Source of the DNA: Zhengitettix transpicula
Lineage: Eukaryota > Arthropoda > Insecta > Orthoptera > Tetrigidae
Direction of reading: 5' to 3'
DNA: 64,000 bases
Assembly (NCBI GenBank): GCA_037074705.1
Contig: CM073591.1
Location: forward strand, 97,082,532 to 97,146,531
Shown here: piece by piece, positions 47,223-59,383 of the stretch
Layout: each line of letters begins with the position of its first letter
How positions within the stretch are numbered: the first letter of the stretch is position 1
Made by a program: the position numbers and the translations under genes
Notes under the pieces: generated by a model
Databases searched by the model: none
The model's input: only the letters and a program-made list of their open reading frames with translations
What the model was told of the DNA's origin: nothing

Positions 47223-48880
47223 TATATACACAGACGTAAATTTTAACATTACTAATTGATAATATTTTCGTCAATGTATTTATGATGATGTAATTTCGTA
47301 ATAGAAAAACAAAAATTTAAATACTTTCCGCATTGGACGTTCATTGGGCAAAGTTTTCACAATTAAAGAGAGAAGTGATGAATTTATTTTCCTTTAACCC
47401 AAATGTAGTTCCTTTGGTAGAAAGACTTAAGAGACGATCTCAGATTCACCTGCTTGTAACGTAATTGAGATTAATGACGCATAAAAGGTGAGCGCACTCG
47501 ATTTAATTGATTCGAACGATCGCCACGGGAAAGGAGGCAGGTACGAAATCTGTTAAAGGCGACAGTGTAACGGCGGTATTCCGTTAATGGTAAAAAATTA
47601 CTGCAAATAATTGGAACATTTGAATTAAAATAAGTCATTGGCTCTGAAATTGTAATTTAATATTATGGACTGATTTTTAAGATACATTTTACATTTCTAA
47701 TTAAAATAACCTTAGGTTACAGCATAAAATTAAAGATTTTGTATATTTCGACGCATATTTATCTAATTTCTATGATATATTATACCGCATTCATTAAATT
47801 ATATACGATCTCAAATACTTCCCATTTAATTTATATTGTATTCTACATACAAAATTGATATTAAATTATGTACACGTCATATTAATATTACTTTTTCTTT
47901 GCTGTTGGATATTTCTTTGCGATGAATATAATAACAACATACGTTATCACATCCTACTCTATGATGACGAATTAACCGGAACGTTAAATTTAATATCAGT
48001 ATATCCCTTACAAACAAAAAATTATTAAATAACTGAATGTGATTGCATTGATAGTTATCAGGAAGTGCTGTTTATATGGCAATAATCGCGTAATTTTGCT
48101 TTCACTTGATTGAGCTTTCTTCGACCCTTGTATGTTACACACCAGTCACAGGACACATCCTGATCACTTAGACCTTTCAACTTCTCAAACATGCTCGTCG
48201 CTCATTATTGTCTGGTATTATTTTATTTTCTCGCATTATTTTAAACAGAATAACAAATATAGTGTAATGGTGTGTTAGTGTAACCAATGAAATAATTTCC
48301 AGATGCATTCACATTATCCTAGTTTCTCGTCTTTCGCAAGTTTTCCTCTTTTTATAATAAAAATAACAGATACTCGTCAGTCTACGACTTAGAATTGTCT
48401 TTGTTACTAGCCGCTCTCCCTTTATTTTCGCGCACGTTGTGAGGAAAATATTTGGGGGATCGAACAATTCTTCTACAACTTGCTCCCTCGATAATTTTTA
48501 TTTTATTTTGGTGCTTTAAAGGTGTTTAATATCTGATATTGTGGTGATAATTAAATAACTTAAGTTACACCCACAGAACTAAACGAGACTTTACTTACTG
48601 TTGAAAAGAATACCAAACGTAAAAAAAAACCCTGATAGTATTGAAATTGTCCATAAATGAGAACAATTTTACAAGACGCAAAATAGTATACTAAGGAAAA
48701 TATGAACAAAGTTGTAAATGCTCGTATACAGTACAAACTGCGGATACAGGTAAATTTTATGCTAAAATATTAAGTCAATGACTATTTCAATAAAAATATT
48801 GTCGCAATTATATTATAATTACTATTTAAAGTTCATTTATTTTATATTGCATATATATTATCGCGGCCAGAATTAACAAT
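47223..48880. other. AT-rich DNA, no gene seen
   Basis: A GC-richer patch at 47,400-47,600 is not recognised. No open frame above 60 codons. Confidence 0.45.
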
Positions 48881-48900
48881 ACGTATATATATATATATAT

Positions 48901-49055
48901 TTAATTATATTAAAAAAACATTTAATGGCCTGTTTAATTTGCATTATATATATAATGCCAATTTTTTAATTATATATATAAAGCCAATTTTTTAATTATA
49001 TATATGTATATATATAACAATTAAACAGGCCATTAATTGTTTTTAATATAATTAA
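48901..49055. repeat. Inverted repeat of two LTR 5' ends
   Basis: The left arm 48901-48949, read in reverse, gives TATAATGCAAATTAAACAGG, then CCATTAAATG and TTAATATAATTAA. The right arm (about 49,017-49,055) reads AACAATTAAACAGGCCATTA, then ATTG and TTAATATAATTAA, the same 5' end as LTR copies I and L. Between them, AATGCCAATTTTTTAATTAT is nearly repeated with a period of about 27. Confidence 0.7.
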
Positions 49056-49800
49056 ATTGTTAGCGGTACGAATGCGTAAAGGCGACAATGGCGGCGGGTT
49101 TTTCCTTTGTACAACAATGGACACCGGGCGCGTTTAAACTCAGTATGCACTTGGAGAGCCAGTCTGGAATCGGCGATTGAAAGGTGAAGGACTCAAAATT
49201 CTGCGTACTAGAGATGAAACTGTTAAAAGTCGACGGGGAGATAATATAGTTCAGTTCACCTACAGCAAACGAACAGTAAAGTTTGCAGATATAAAGTACG
49301 AATGGCGAGATCCTGTATTTCTACATGAAAGCAAGCAAATATTTTACGGAGAGATGTATTTAATAATTTGCACTCTGGTACCAGATAGACATTCCGTGAG
49401 TAACAATACTTTTATACAAATTTTGTAAACGATAATTAAAAAGGTATAGTCAGATTTCGTTCAGTTTTCTTTTCACTTATTTTCATATTGTTTTAGGTTA
49501 ACTTTTTATATTTCAATTGTTAATTGTCAGGTTATACATCGATTTTGTTCTAATTAGCAAACCCAGTTATGGCCCTGAGATAAGAGATTCGACGTATTTG
49601 ATTGTAATGATATAAGAACTGTATGTTCATAAATGCCACGAATGAATAAATGAAAATTAAGGTATTTGTTTTAATAGAATTAAATTCGGCATGACAAATA
49701 TGTTTTGTATATTGTAAAATTTATCAACAATAATAAATTTCTTTTAAAACTTAGTAATTGTTGTTAATTGATTCATTCAATTAATTGTCATCCAGATATT

Positions 49801-49803
<3 letters not shown>
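49016..49803 (+). mobile_element. TA-targeted solo LTR (copy I)
   Basis: It belongs to the same subfamily as copy L (shared CGAATGCGTAAAGGCGACAA and CTGGTACCAGAT followed by GTGAGTAAC). The 5' terminus has lost the TGTAATGCC bases. The 3' end ATATTACA meets a long (TA)n tract. The conserved block reads GCAAACCCAGTTATGGCCCT. The 83-codon frame at 49177-49428 covers the leader and shows no domain. Confidence 0.6.

Positions 49804-49850
<47 letters not shown>
49804..49850. repeat. (TA)n microsatellite at the LTR 3' end
   Basis: A TA run of about 47 bases directly following the TTACA of copy I. Confidence 0.95.
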
Positions 49851-49853
<3 letters not shown>

Positions 49854-52835
49854 CAAACAGAGACGTGTAAAATATGAGGCACCAATATTTTTTGTCAAAT
49901 TTTGTACAAATAGATATGAGTTATTTTAATTGTGATTCCGTGTTGTTTACTCGTTATTATGCCTAATTAAACCGATATTCCATTATAACATATATATATA
50001 TATATACATACATACATAGAAATATATTTATTATTACGACTGAAATAGTCATGTATTAAAAATTCAGAAACATGTTCATAATTACAGTTCATTGCTAATT
50101 ACAATCATAAAAGCCCGAATGTATGACCCAATAATAATTACAGTTAGACAATAGCTTAATCAAAATTTTTCGGATATATGAACGTTTCCAATGAGTTAAT
50201 TATTAATCCTTGCAATTCTTGACGTTAAATAAATAAATAAATTCAGCTTCTATTCTTTGGAATATCCTTGAAATTTTAAGTAATACAAGAGTTTAAAATA
50301 TACGTTTATAATCTAACGTTATATTCCACTTATGTGTTTATAAAATTAATGATTGATTTTTTCTGCCAAATACATTTGCTTGATTACCTAATCCTTAACT
50401 AGTAAAGCACTGAGTTGGTCTTTACTTCCATCGCTATTCTGATGCATTATAACTAACCAAAAATTATGGTCAAAATTTGGGTCGAAATGACAAAGAATTC
50501 TTATTTTGTCTTCCCATTATATTAATGATAACTTAGCAGCCATATAAATGCTGAATGAAAATTATAAACTTCTCTTTGACTCTGGAACTAACTGCGTTAC
50601 ACCTACCGATGATGGCAGAAACGTTGAAACTTCGTGTTTTAAAAAGTGCTTAACGAGGATGGAAACCAAACATTTATTTATCTATCATTTACTTCGGGGA
50701 AATCCCCGCTCTTACACGTCTATCTCTTATTATTCACTACTTAAAGCGTGTTTCAGATAATACGAAAATTTTTGATTCGGAACTAGACGACCATTTATGT
50801 TTAAAATAGCCCAACAAAAGGCAATGCCAAAACAGACAATTATTTTACCAACCTTCTACAAAAGTTGTTTAGACACTGAAAATAAGTGTATTTATGAGTA
50901 TTTTTATGAGTATTTATAAGTGTATTTATGAGTAATCAAAATAATAAAAAGAAGAAGATTAAGGGAAACCATAAAAGTACGAGTGAAAAATGTTTTGGTT
51001 ACGAGCACGTGGCTTGTAAACTACATTACCGAATTTCATCGCAGTATTTTTAATATTTACGGACTTATACACGTCGATTTATTGCCCCTAAATAATTCCA
51101 CAAGCTTTGGACACACGTATTATAAATATATATACGCTTTAAGATGTATTAAACTTTTTATAGTGAAACGCGTATGAAAAGGTACTAAAATGCTCTAAGT
51201 ATAATCTTTATTACAGAGCAGTGGACTCGTATGTGCTTTTATTTCGCAGTCCTCTGCGCTCACCTTCTTGCACATAAAGGACGAGAGACCACATTTACCG
51301 CATGAGGGACTCGTGCAAATTGAAACTGTTTTACTTTGAAAGTGACACAATGTCCGACACTTGCCTAGCATCATATTTCAGTCGTCAAAAGGAATGGGTT
51401 ACTCACATTTGTAGAACTTTCGTATTATACGTGTAACGGATACGTTTAATCTATAAAAAGCATAATCACACTACGTATGGTTAACTGAATGTAAACAATA
51501 TATTTTATCATATTGTACAACATTTTAAGAAGTCTCTCGAGAACTCGAGGTACTACGGTAAAGTTGCACGAATATTTGTTCTTTTTTTTTTAAAAAAAAA
51601 ACAACATTCAAACATCAACGTCAGTCAATTTAACGCTACCTACAGATAGATATACTAAAATTGTGACTAAGTTATTTGTCTGCGGACAGTTGTATTACAG
51701 TCTAAACGACATAATTATGACTCAAAATGCGAGGAAATAATTACAGGAGCGGCGATAACTCCGACGCAGTACTCTCTCCCTTTTGCAGTATTGTTTAGGC
51801 AGCAGCGCTCTTGAGGACAGCAATCTTCCTGTCGTTGTGCGGACCGTGAGCTGGACCGGGAATTTGCCGTCCTAACTTTATGGATAGAGAAGCGAGCGGG
51901 AACGAGTGTGGTGCAAAAAAATAGCCGTTTTCATAGAGCACGAAATAAAAACAAACCCATTAACTATGAGTCCCCCGATTTCATTTATAAATAATAATCT
52001 TTCAGTTGGTTGCAGAATATTTCATGCATAGTAGCGGACGTCATATGCTTTAATTGCAATTCACAGTAAGTCAGGCAATCATTTAACTAATCACAAACAT
52101 ACGAACACTAAGTAATTCGTGAAGCAGCTGTACTTTTTTCAATTATATTCCAGTAAGTCATCTAAAGATTGGTGCTCTATTGTTATAATTTATAGAGGGT
52201 GCTCCAAAAGTATTCATAAAAGCTATAGCTCGTTATTGAGAATAAGCGTCTCTGTCTTTAATTTACGCTGATATTTTGGTCAGTTTTGTTTAATGGCGTG
52301 AGCAACCATGTTTTCGCCGATTCTTCCACCATCAGCAGTTTGGTGCCAGTCTGGCCGGGGTTTAATGCTTAAATATGCGAGTTTTTCCAGCGAGAAAACA
52401 GAAAGTGCAGAAGGGCTTCTATCTGACGTCACCAGAATAACAAGATGGAATTTACGACGTCAGATTGACTGTGGTCTGTGATTTGTCCAAAAGCAATTGA
52501 AAAACATTAATAGGAAGCCACTTGGACACACAGGTCCATAGAGGTTGAAGCCTGTAGATCATTCTGTCTGGAGATGTAATAGTCAGCAGTGGCTCTTTTT
52601 TTTTGGATTCCGCAAGAATTGATCAGCTCAGCGAGGCTGCACCAGAGGCACGAAGCCCAGGACCAGCTGTGTAACCAATTTCGTCACTTTCCATGGTTGC
52701 GTAGGCAACTTTGTCTAAAATTTAGTTTTCCTGGGCCTAGTTTGCCACTATAATATCTGAGTTTTCATGACGGGATAGTCAGGGTAAAATTCCTTAATTG
52801 TAAGTTTTTATTAGTTTCAATAAATTAATTTATAT
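49851..52835. other. AT-rich and unique DNA, no gene identified
   Basis: A CCGATGA...GAAACGTTG motif lies at 50605-50626. GC-richer unique patches occur at 51,230-51,400, 51,720-51,920 and 52,190-52,770. The last begins GAGGGTGCTCCAAAAGTATT, resembling a mariner-type terminus, but no matching opposite end or transposase frame was found there. Confidence 0.4.
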
Positions 52836-53820
52836 TGTAATGCCAGTTAATTAAGACATTAATTGTTTGAACATAAAAATTTAAATTGTTTGAGAAATCC
52901 TTTGTAGCAGCGGTCCAGAACATAGCAACAATGGAGCCCAGCTCTGTTCCTTTGTCGGAAGGTCCAAATGTTGTGCGCTAAAATGCGAGACTACGAGTCC
53001 GTTCGCAGGAAACATTGAGAGTTCAGTCCTCGAAAAAACTTTGAAGAGTAGAGTTCACAGAAAGACATCGTCAAGGTATAACTGTTAGCTGGAGGAGAAT
53101 TCAACTAGATCAGCAATTAGGATTTAACAGAGTTTGTTGGTGCCTGGACATTTCCGAGGACAAAGTAAAACATTCACGAGAGCATAACGTTGAAACTTGC
53201 TAAGTGAAAGCAGTTTTGTGTTCATAGCCGGCCAGAAAAAGTAAAATTTTCAGTTTGAGTCCAATGCAGTAAAGACTGGCAAATCTACAGACCAAGGAAT
53301 TCGCCTAAGGCAAGCAGTCAACAGGCAGCTGACAACAAAAGGGGAGGATCATCCGAGTTCCTGACATCATATAAAATTTTGGATTAGAATCCGTGTAAAA
53401 TCTGTGAGTTTAGAATCAGTGTAAAATCCTGCAATAGTGTATTTCGAAAATGAAAGGTATGCTGGAATGCTGGGCAGATGTGAGTAACAATTTACAAAAT
53501 GATTAATTATGTAAACGTAATTGAAAGATAGAAGTCAGATATCGTTCTCCGTTTAAATTGTTAATTCGTTCTAATCTTTTTACTTCTTAATTTCGTTCTA
53601 GTTTAACGGTCAAGTAAATTTCCTTTCTTTTAATTGTGATTTGTTTGTTAATAAGATAATATATATAATTGATGTATCCATTATCAAACCCAGTGAGGAC
53701 CCTGAGAAATTGAATATTTTAACTTTGTAATTTTTAAATGATTGGCACATAATAAATATTTTGTTTGTGAATAATTAATTCTTTCATTTAATAAAAGCCT
53801 TTCCATTCGTGTATATTACA
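52836..53820 (+). mobile_element. TA-targeted solo LTR (copy J)
   Basis: It starts TGTAATGCCAGTTAATTAAG after TATAT and ends GTATATTACA before ATATAT. Body landmarks are TTTAGAATCAGTGTAAAATC, GCAGATGTGAGTAAC (a donor-like site, with the upstream palindrome lost), ATCAAACCCAGTGAGGACCC and AATAAA signals. Length 985. Confidence 0.65.
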
Positions 53821-54130
53821 ATATATTGAATGAGCTTTTGTTTTCACGTTTTAAGGCCCTGCACGGTGCTGTTGCAGGGACCGTGACCCAAAACTTTTAG
53901 GAGTTGTGGAAAGATCGATGTATATCATAGGAACTAATGTCTGGAAACTACAATTTTCCTTACTAACAATTACACAACAGATTTTCAAGTGAACTACTTA
54001 CGCTTAAGTGATTTAGTTAGACGTCACTTTTATTATGATTCAACTCATACCAAAAATTCAAAAAGGAAACTTAATCATTTACCACAAACACTTTTCTTTG
54101 CAGTTATACTTAACAACACGTATTTCGTCT

Positions 54131-54590
54131 TCAAAGTATGTTAGCATTTTGATCCACTACAACTCCGGTGCGATGCGGCGACCACCAACGTCGTTCCGCA
54201 CAATCAATGATGTACTGGTAAACTCGCTCCATCATGTCTAATGTCTCTTTAATACGTAGTGCAGCGACCACATCTCGTGCCAGAAAATCTGCCTGTGTTT
54301 CTGCTGGAGACTCGTAAATCAAATTTTTCATACGATCCCACAGGAAAAAGTCCAATAGAGTCAAATTAGGTGATCAAGGAGGACACACGATTGGAACACC
54401 TCAGCATATCCATCTTTGTCCGCGTCGTGGGACCAGATGTTCCTGAACATCATGTGAAATTACATGTGTTGACGGTCGTTCAGTGGCTCAGCATTAAACG
54501 CGTCCAATTCTTGTTGTAGGGAGAGCAAGTATACGTGACCTATTAGCTTGGGTGGAAGAATGTGCGGCCCAATCACATGACCGGTTTGAA
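54131..54590 (-). pseudogene. Mariner/Tc1-type transposase, broken 3' half
   Basis: The minus-strand frame 54364-54131 reads LLDFFLWDRMKNLIYESPAE, then an alternating-charge helix, then MERVYQYIIDCAERR. This corresponds to the LTPLDFFLWGxxKxxVYxxP segment and C-terminal helices of the IS630/Tc1/mariner DDE superfamily. Upstream in another frame (about 54,590-54,370), GHVYLLSLQQELDAF and ...LNDRQHM then a stop match the TYLxFLxxEL...LxxRQxMWFQHDG region, with the key Asp-bearing segment destroyed. Stops and a frameshift make it non-functional. Confidence 0.65.
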
Positions 54591-55585
54591 GTGGTTGTGG
54601 TACGGAAACAGTATGGTTCCCTATTTAAAACTGGTCTACTCAGTTGGCTGTAAAAGTCCTAATAGTAATACGGAGAATTTTCAAGTAACCTGTATTTTGT
54701 AGTATTAATACCGTTTTGTGTTGAGGTATGGACTCACAGTGATCAGTTTATACATGATTTGTTGCCACTATATCCGTGTAAGCATTAATACTTACTTTAA
54801 AATATTATTCTACTTGTAATATACGTACCAATATATTTTTGAAATTTAACAGAACGAAATGCCACAATGTCGTGAGGTCAATTCCCACCATTTTGGATTT
54901 GATTCCCCAAAAAATGCTTAAGTACTGTTTATTGGGTATTTATTCGGACTTTCTCATTGAGCTAATTGGAGAATTCCGTGAAAGTGTTGTTTATTCATTT
55001 TGATTACTGTTAAATGGAAAATTGTCAAACACCGTCGAGCTCTTCGCAGAGAACGCTGACGAAGGTCATAACAAAAAATACGAGTTATCGAAAGTGATGA
55101 CGATAGGAAATTAATTCCAGTAGCTGAACAGAAAACGAGACAGGATGAAATGAAAGAAACCGCATGAAGAGCACAAAGAGAAAAGAATACGTTATGGCGG
55201 CAAAGATCAGAGAAAACCCTCACACGTCATCTACAAATCGAGGTGATCAAAATTCGACGCAGCATTATTTGCGAGATTTGAATTTTAAATTTCCTTCTTC
55301 GATGCTTTGTTATGAGAAGGAGTATAGCTGATTAACTTGATAATGACAAATCCAAAATTTTACCATTGTTCTCAAAAATGAATAGTGAAACAGTCATAGA
55401 AGCATAACCGCCTAGTAACTATATTTTTTATATATCCCAATTTAATCATCTAGCACTATTCACTTTTACTAGATTTTAAATGCAGAAAAAATGTACCCGT
55501 TACGTTTTGTTTTGGGAAGAAGACAGGATGAATTTGACAATGACGAATCCATAATTTTTCCATTATAAAAAAATTTAATATATAT
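54591..55585. other. Unique DNA, no gene established
   Basis: Plus-strand 55,030-55,250 gives an Arg/Glu/Gln-rich reading with several stops (KTRQDEMKET, RAQREKNTLWRQRSEKTL). It vaguely resembles the charged repeats preceding Helitron-encoded proteins. The 89-codon minus frame over the same DNA is a shadow. Confidence 0.3.
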
Positions 55586-56848
55586 TGTAATAATCAAAAG
55601 GGTCTCCTTTTTGATTATCGTGCCGTTATTGTAGCAAAAATGTAATAATTAAATAAGATGGGCTTTTAAATTAAAATTATATACTTTAAAACAAACAACA
55701 TTTATTTAAACAATTCTTGAAACATTACACAATTTACTAAAAAAAACATATATCTCTTTCTTTCATGGGTCTTTACTGGGTTTTATAACGGACAGAACAC
55801 TTAAATAATCAAAGAACCCAACATTTATCTTTAAATTAAACAGAAATATTTAATCGTCTAGACATCGACGAAACTTATTAACGAACTTAGAATTACCAGA
55901 TTGATTCTAAATTTAAAAGAGTTTATTTTATTAACAAAAAGAAGAGAACGATATCTGACTGTATCTTTTAATTCCGTTTACACATATTAATACCATAAAA
56001 TTTCAACTCACGATTACTCAGGATCATTTGGCTCGTTAATTACACACACACTTTATAGACTGGACGTTTACACACTGACTCTAACACATATTATTGGTTC
56101 GACGATAGCTGATTCTCCATACTCGGTGAAGGACATCCCACTTGCTCGTGCTGAAACTACTCGACGCTGGATGCTGTGTCCTGGTCTCCTACCATCGGAT
56201 ACCGTGGTCAAATTTTGATATTACTACAGATTGAACTTCTGCATTCAAAAATGTTTATCGTTGACATAAATTTGCTATTTCTCTCGCAGGCTGCATTCTT
56301 TCTCCATACTGGGTGCTCACAGCTCCCCCTCCGCTCTGACACTGTCCTCTAAGCTCCACGCTCAACTAACTCCACTCCTCGACTAACTAACAAAATCTTA
56401 TCTTCTCTTTATATATATGACCGTCCCTTCTTTCTTCTCCTTTGTTCCAAAACTACGTCGCAACTGCTCATTGACAGCCTCTCCATTATCCCGAGATTTA
56501 CACTCTGCAGATGCTGCTCCCCAGCTAGAAAATATCTAGCCGCTCTGTCTTGTCACATCGAGACAGGACCCGTAATTACTTTGCACTTGTATCCTCACCC
56601 CAACATGTGCGCTGTTCCAAAATTCTTCAGACCGCCCAAACTGCACCCTCCATTATCCTAAGTCAACATTGCCACTTCCTGTGACGGCCAAGACACAATG
56701 CCTTTCCTAAGCCGATTTATCTTGCGACAGGCCACCCGCGCATGTGCCTTGCCCTGACTCCTTCATACTGATTCTAAGTACACATTGCCACTTCCTGTGA
56801 CGGCCAAGACCATTAATCCGAAACAATGCATTCCCTCAATGCATTACA
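55586..56848 (-). mobile_element. TA-targeted LTR (copy K), longest and most divergent
   Basis: Reverse orientation: 5' end TGTAATGCATTGAGGGAATG at 56848, 3' end GATTATTACA at 55586, with ATATA sequence on both sides. It retains ATAAAACCCAGTAAAGACCC near the 3' side. The minus-strand tail after an internal TTACA reads TTTTTGCTACAATAACGGCA, a degraded version of the primer-binding-site-like tail of copy G. The 5' region holds a duplicated 29-base segment starting ATTGCCACTTCCTGTGACGG (about 56,668 and 56,784). Length 1,263. Confidence 0.55.
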
Positions 56849-57539
56849 AAATATATACATTTCACCATCTTTCACTATTCACTATTAAAGCTTTGAAATA
56901 CTGAAAAACCTTTTTCTTTGTCCCTTTGCTATTTCAGCTGCATTAATTAAGCCACGACGTTTACTTAGCATCCCAGGTCAACGCATCAAAGGTCGCTTAT
57001 ATTATTAAGATCCAGTTCAGAATTCAATTCGTCGATCACTCATCCAATCTTCCAGCAAAAACGTCCGGAATTCTGACATTACACGTTTCTTACTCGTTCG
57101 ACTGCGTCTTTAATTCTCATCCTACATCGCAGTAAGTCATTACGCGTGTGATCATTTCTCCAATATTGCTTGTTCCATACTTGCTCAGGCTTCTTGCATT
57201 TTGTGCTCTATCGTGTAATTTATCGCTAATGTGTGATGGAAATGCACACTCTGGTCGTTGAAATGATTCACGATTTTAGTACACTTGTATTTCAGTCAAT
57301 TTAATGAATGCAACCTGACTTTGATCAATTTCACGGTGTAGCCTCGCTTTAATAAAATTATTTAAACAAAATTTATTTTTATTTCCATAAAATAATTTTT
57401 CTGTGGCAAATTCCGGGTTCCTAGACCTCAAATATGAAAATTCCGCGGTGGTCGAAAAATATTTGTAATTTCTCTTATGGTCTATGGGTACTTTAACGTA
57501 TCATTTCGATATAATTATTTGGTACCTTCTTGTCAGCAT
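56849..57539. other. Unique DNA, no gene seen
   Basis: Moderate GC, frequent stops, no recognised motif. Confidence 0.45.
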
Positions 57540-57660
57540 ATGACTAAATTTTAGCTAAATACGTATCCACATAACAGACAAAAAAAAGTGCTAAATAAAT
57601 ACCACACAATGTTTCTGCAATTCTCGGTTCTTACGTCAGGTGGTTCAAGTAATGGAACGA
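57540..57660 (-). mobile_element. Fragment of the dispersed element seen at 42960-43205
   Basis: The minus strand carries CACCTGACGTAAGAACCGAG, then GAAACATTGTGTGGTATTTA and GTATTTAGCTA. This is the same order of landmarks as at 42960-43205, with substitutions. An R1 copy follows in opposite orientation. Confidence 0.35.
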
Positions 57661-57685
57661 CCGTAAGAACTACACACAGATTTCC

Positions 57686-58065
57686 ACAAGCCTGTTTTGA
57701 GAGGTGTATTTTCCGGGATTGCAGACCTTGTGCATACTGCAAGAGTTGTCCTCTGTTCCCATTGGAACAGTCGGCCAGCTGTATCCTGATTTACTTAAGC
57801 ACGGTAAAGGAATGCTACGACCCCACAACGAAAGGGCGTGGTACAAGTACCAAATTCCCGTACCTGATGGAGGTTTTTCTAGGGTTTTCTCTGCATCACC
57901 TTTAAGGCGAATACCGGAGTAGAATTCTTAAAACTACAGCCCGGGGGACCCTAGTTAACCTTTGGCTACCTTCCTCTACATTTCCGCATCCCTCCGTTTC
58001 AGACCATTTCCCATTCTATAAGACGGGAGTGACCACTATGTGGATTACGCTTTATATACAGCTTT
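57686..58065 (+). repeat. R1 family: divergent, 5'-truncated copy
   Basis: It starts at GCCTGTTTTGAGAGGTGTA and keeps the body (GGAACAGTCGGCCAGCTG, AAAGGGCGTGGTACAAGTAC, AGCCCGGGGGACCCTAGTTA). It lacks a block between the CCCCACAACG and GGGCGTGG segments. The A-tail is lost. It is the most diverged copy in the window. Confidence 0.7.
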
Positions 58066-59375
58066 TCTACACCTTCTTATTTCTCACAAACCAGGTGACA
58101 AAGTGAATGACTATTTATTTATCATACAGGATTTTTTTATACTTATAAATAATTTGTTTAAGGTAATTACTTAATAAATACTTTAATTATCTTCACTTTA
58201 ATCGGATTTTGTTTACATTAAGTTTAAAGCATACTAATAGTTAGGTTAGAAAATAAGTATCTCCCAACAACAACTAATATTAACCTGTAGCTACAGATCT
58301 GCGACGTTGTCACAGCCAAGTTTCTGTTTACAAAGTTTTATGATATTCCCCAGCAGTATATTCCAATCGTCCCAGAAGTGCCCCCCACGTACTTTGGAAC
58401 TATCTTCATTCTTCCTCATCACAGTCGTCAAGTGAAGTGCTTTCGAGAAGTTTGCTCTGGTTAGTTTGAAAGAAGGGAAAAAAAATTGTGACCACAAAGT
58501 GACTGTCTTTACAACGGCCCCTTCGCAAGAAACGCTTGACCCTACTTAAATAAAACCGTTAGAAACAACGTGAGAAAAACGCTCGATTCATTTGATGGAT
58601 TTAAACAGTCCTAGTGTAGATAATTTTTGAATTCTACACGAGAATGCGAATAGACTCGAATATTTTAGATATTTCCTTGGATACGTGAACTTCTAAATTT
58701 AAATTTGTAATATAATTAGATAAAATCTCTGTCTAATTTCTAATTGATTAAAATTATTCTTATAATAAGTTAAAAAAACATATGTTCTATTTCTTGAAAT
58801 TTGTTTGAAATATTCGGTAACGAACATTTATTAACACGCGTACGTTTGCATTACAACAGTTAATAATTAAGTAATATTTTCCGTATATCAGCATCACGTC
58901 AACAGTTTAGGATGTGAAATTAAATTCAATAGAAATATTATTTGTGCATTATTCATTTTTGATAGCTATAAAACAAATCCACTTAACGTTTTGTGGAACA
59001 AATTGAATGAGGGACATACTAGAGAATTAATAAAAATTATTTTATCGGAAAAATGACACAATATTTGTCAGGCAAAAATATAATGCATTCCACCCTCCGA
59101 ACTGGCCACAATTTTTAAGAACGTAATAACTTGATTTTAAATAATTTACTAAACGTCTCAATTTTGAAATTGGGCGTTGGGTGAAAAGATTATCTGTTGA
59201 AAGCTTTGTGAAACAATTACTGTCAGACTTGGAAAAATAATAAACAGTTCATTTACTACTATATTATAAAGCCAATCTACGCTTTTTAAAGTGCTATTTA
59301 ACATATTTTACAATGATAGACAATATCACAGATAGTGAAGAACACAAAACGATAAAAATCCTAATTACATATGGA
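58066..59375. other. AT-rich DNA, no gene seen
   Basis: The 68-codon minus frame (58291-58497) has no recognised domain. No repeat family was recognised. Confidence 0.45.
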
Positions 59376-59383
59376 CTACAATA

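Noticed and set aside
52197..52420. Mariner-like terminus beginning GAGGGTGCTCCAAAAG
   Set aside because: No inverted partner or transposase frame at a sensible distance; it is not connected to the 54.1-kb transposase fragment.
55030..55260. Arg/Glu/Gln-rich reading resembling Helitron-associated charged repeats
   Set aside because: Several in-frame stops, no helicase or Rep motif nearby, and such composition arises easily.
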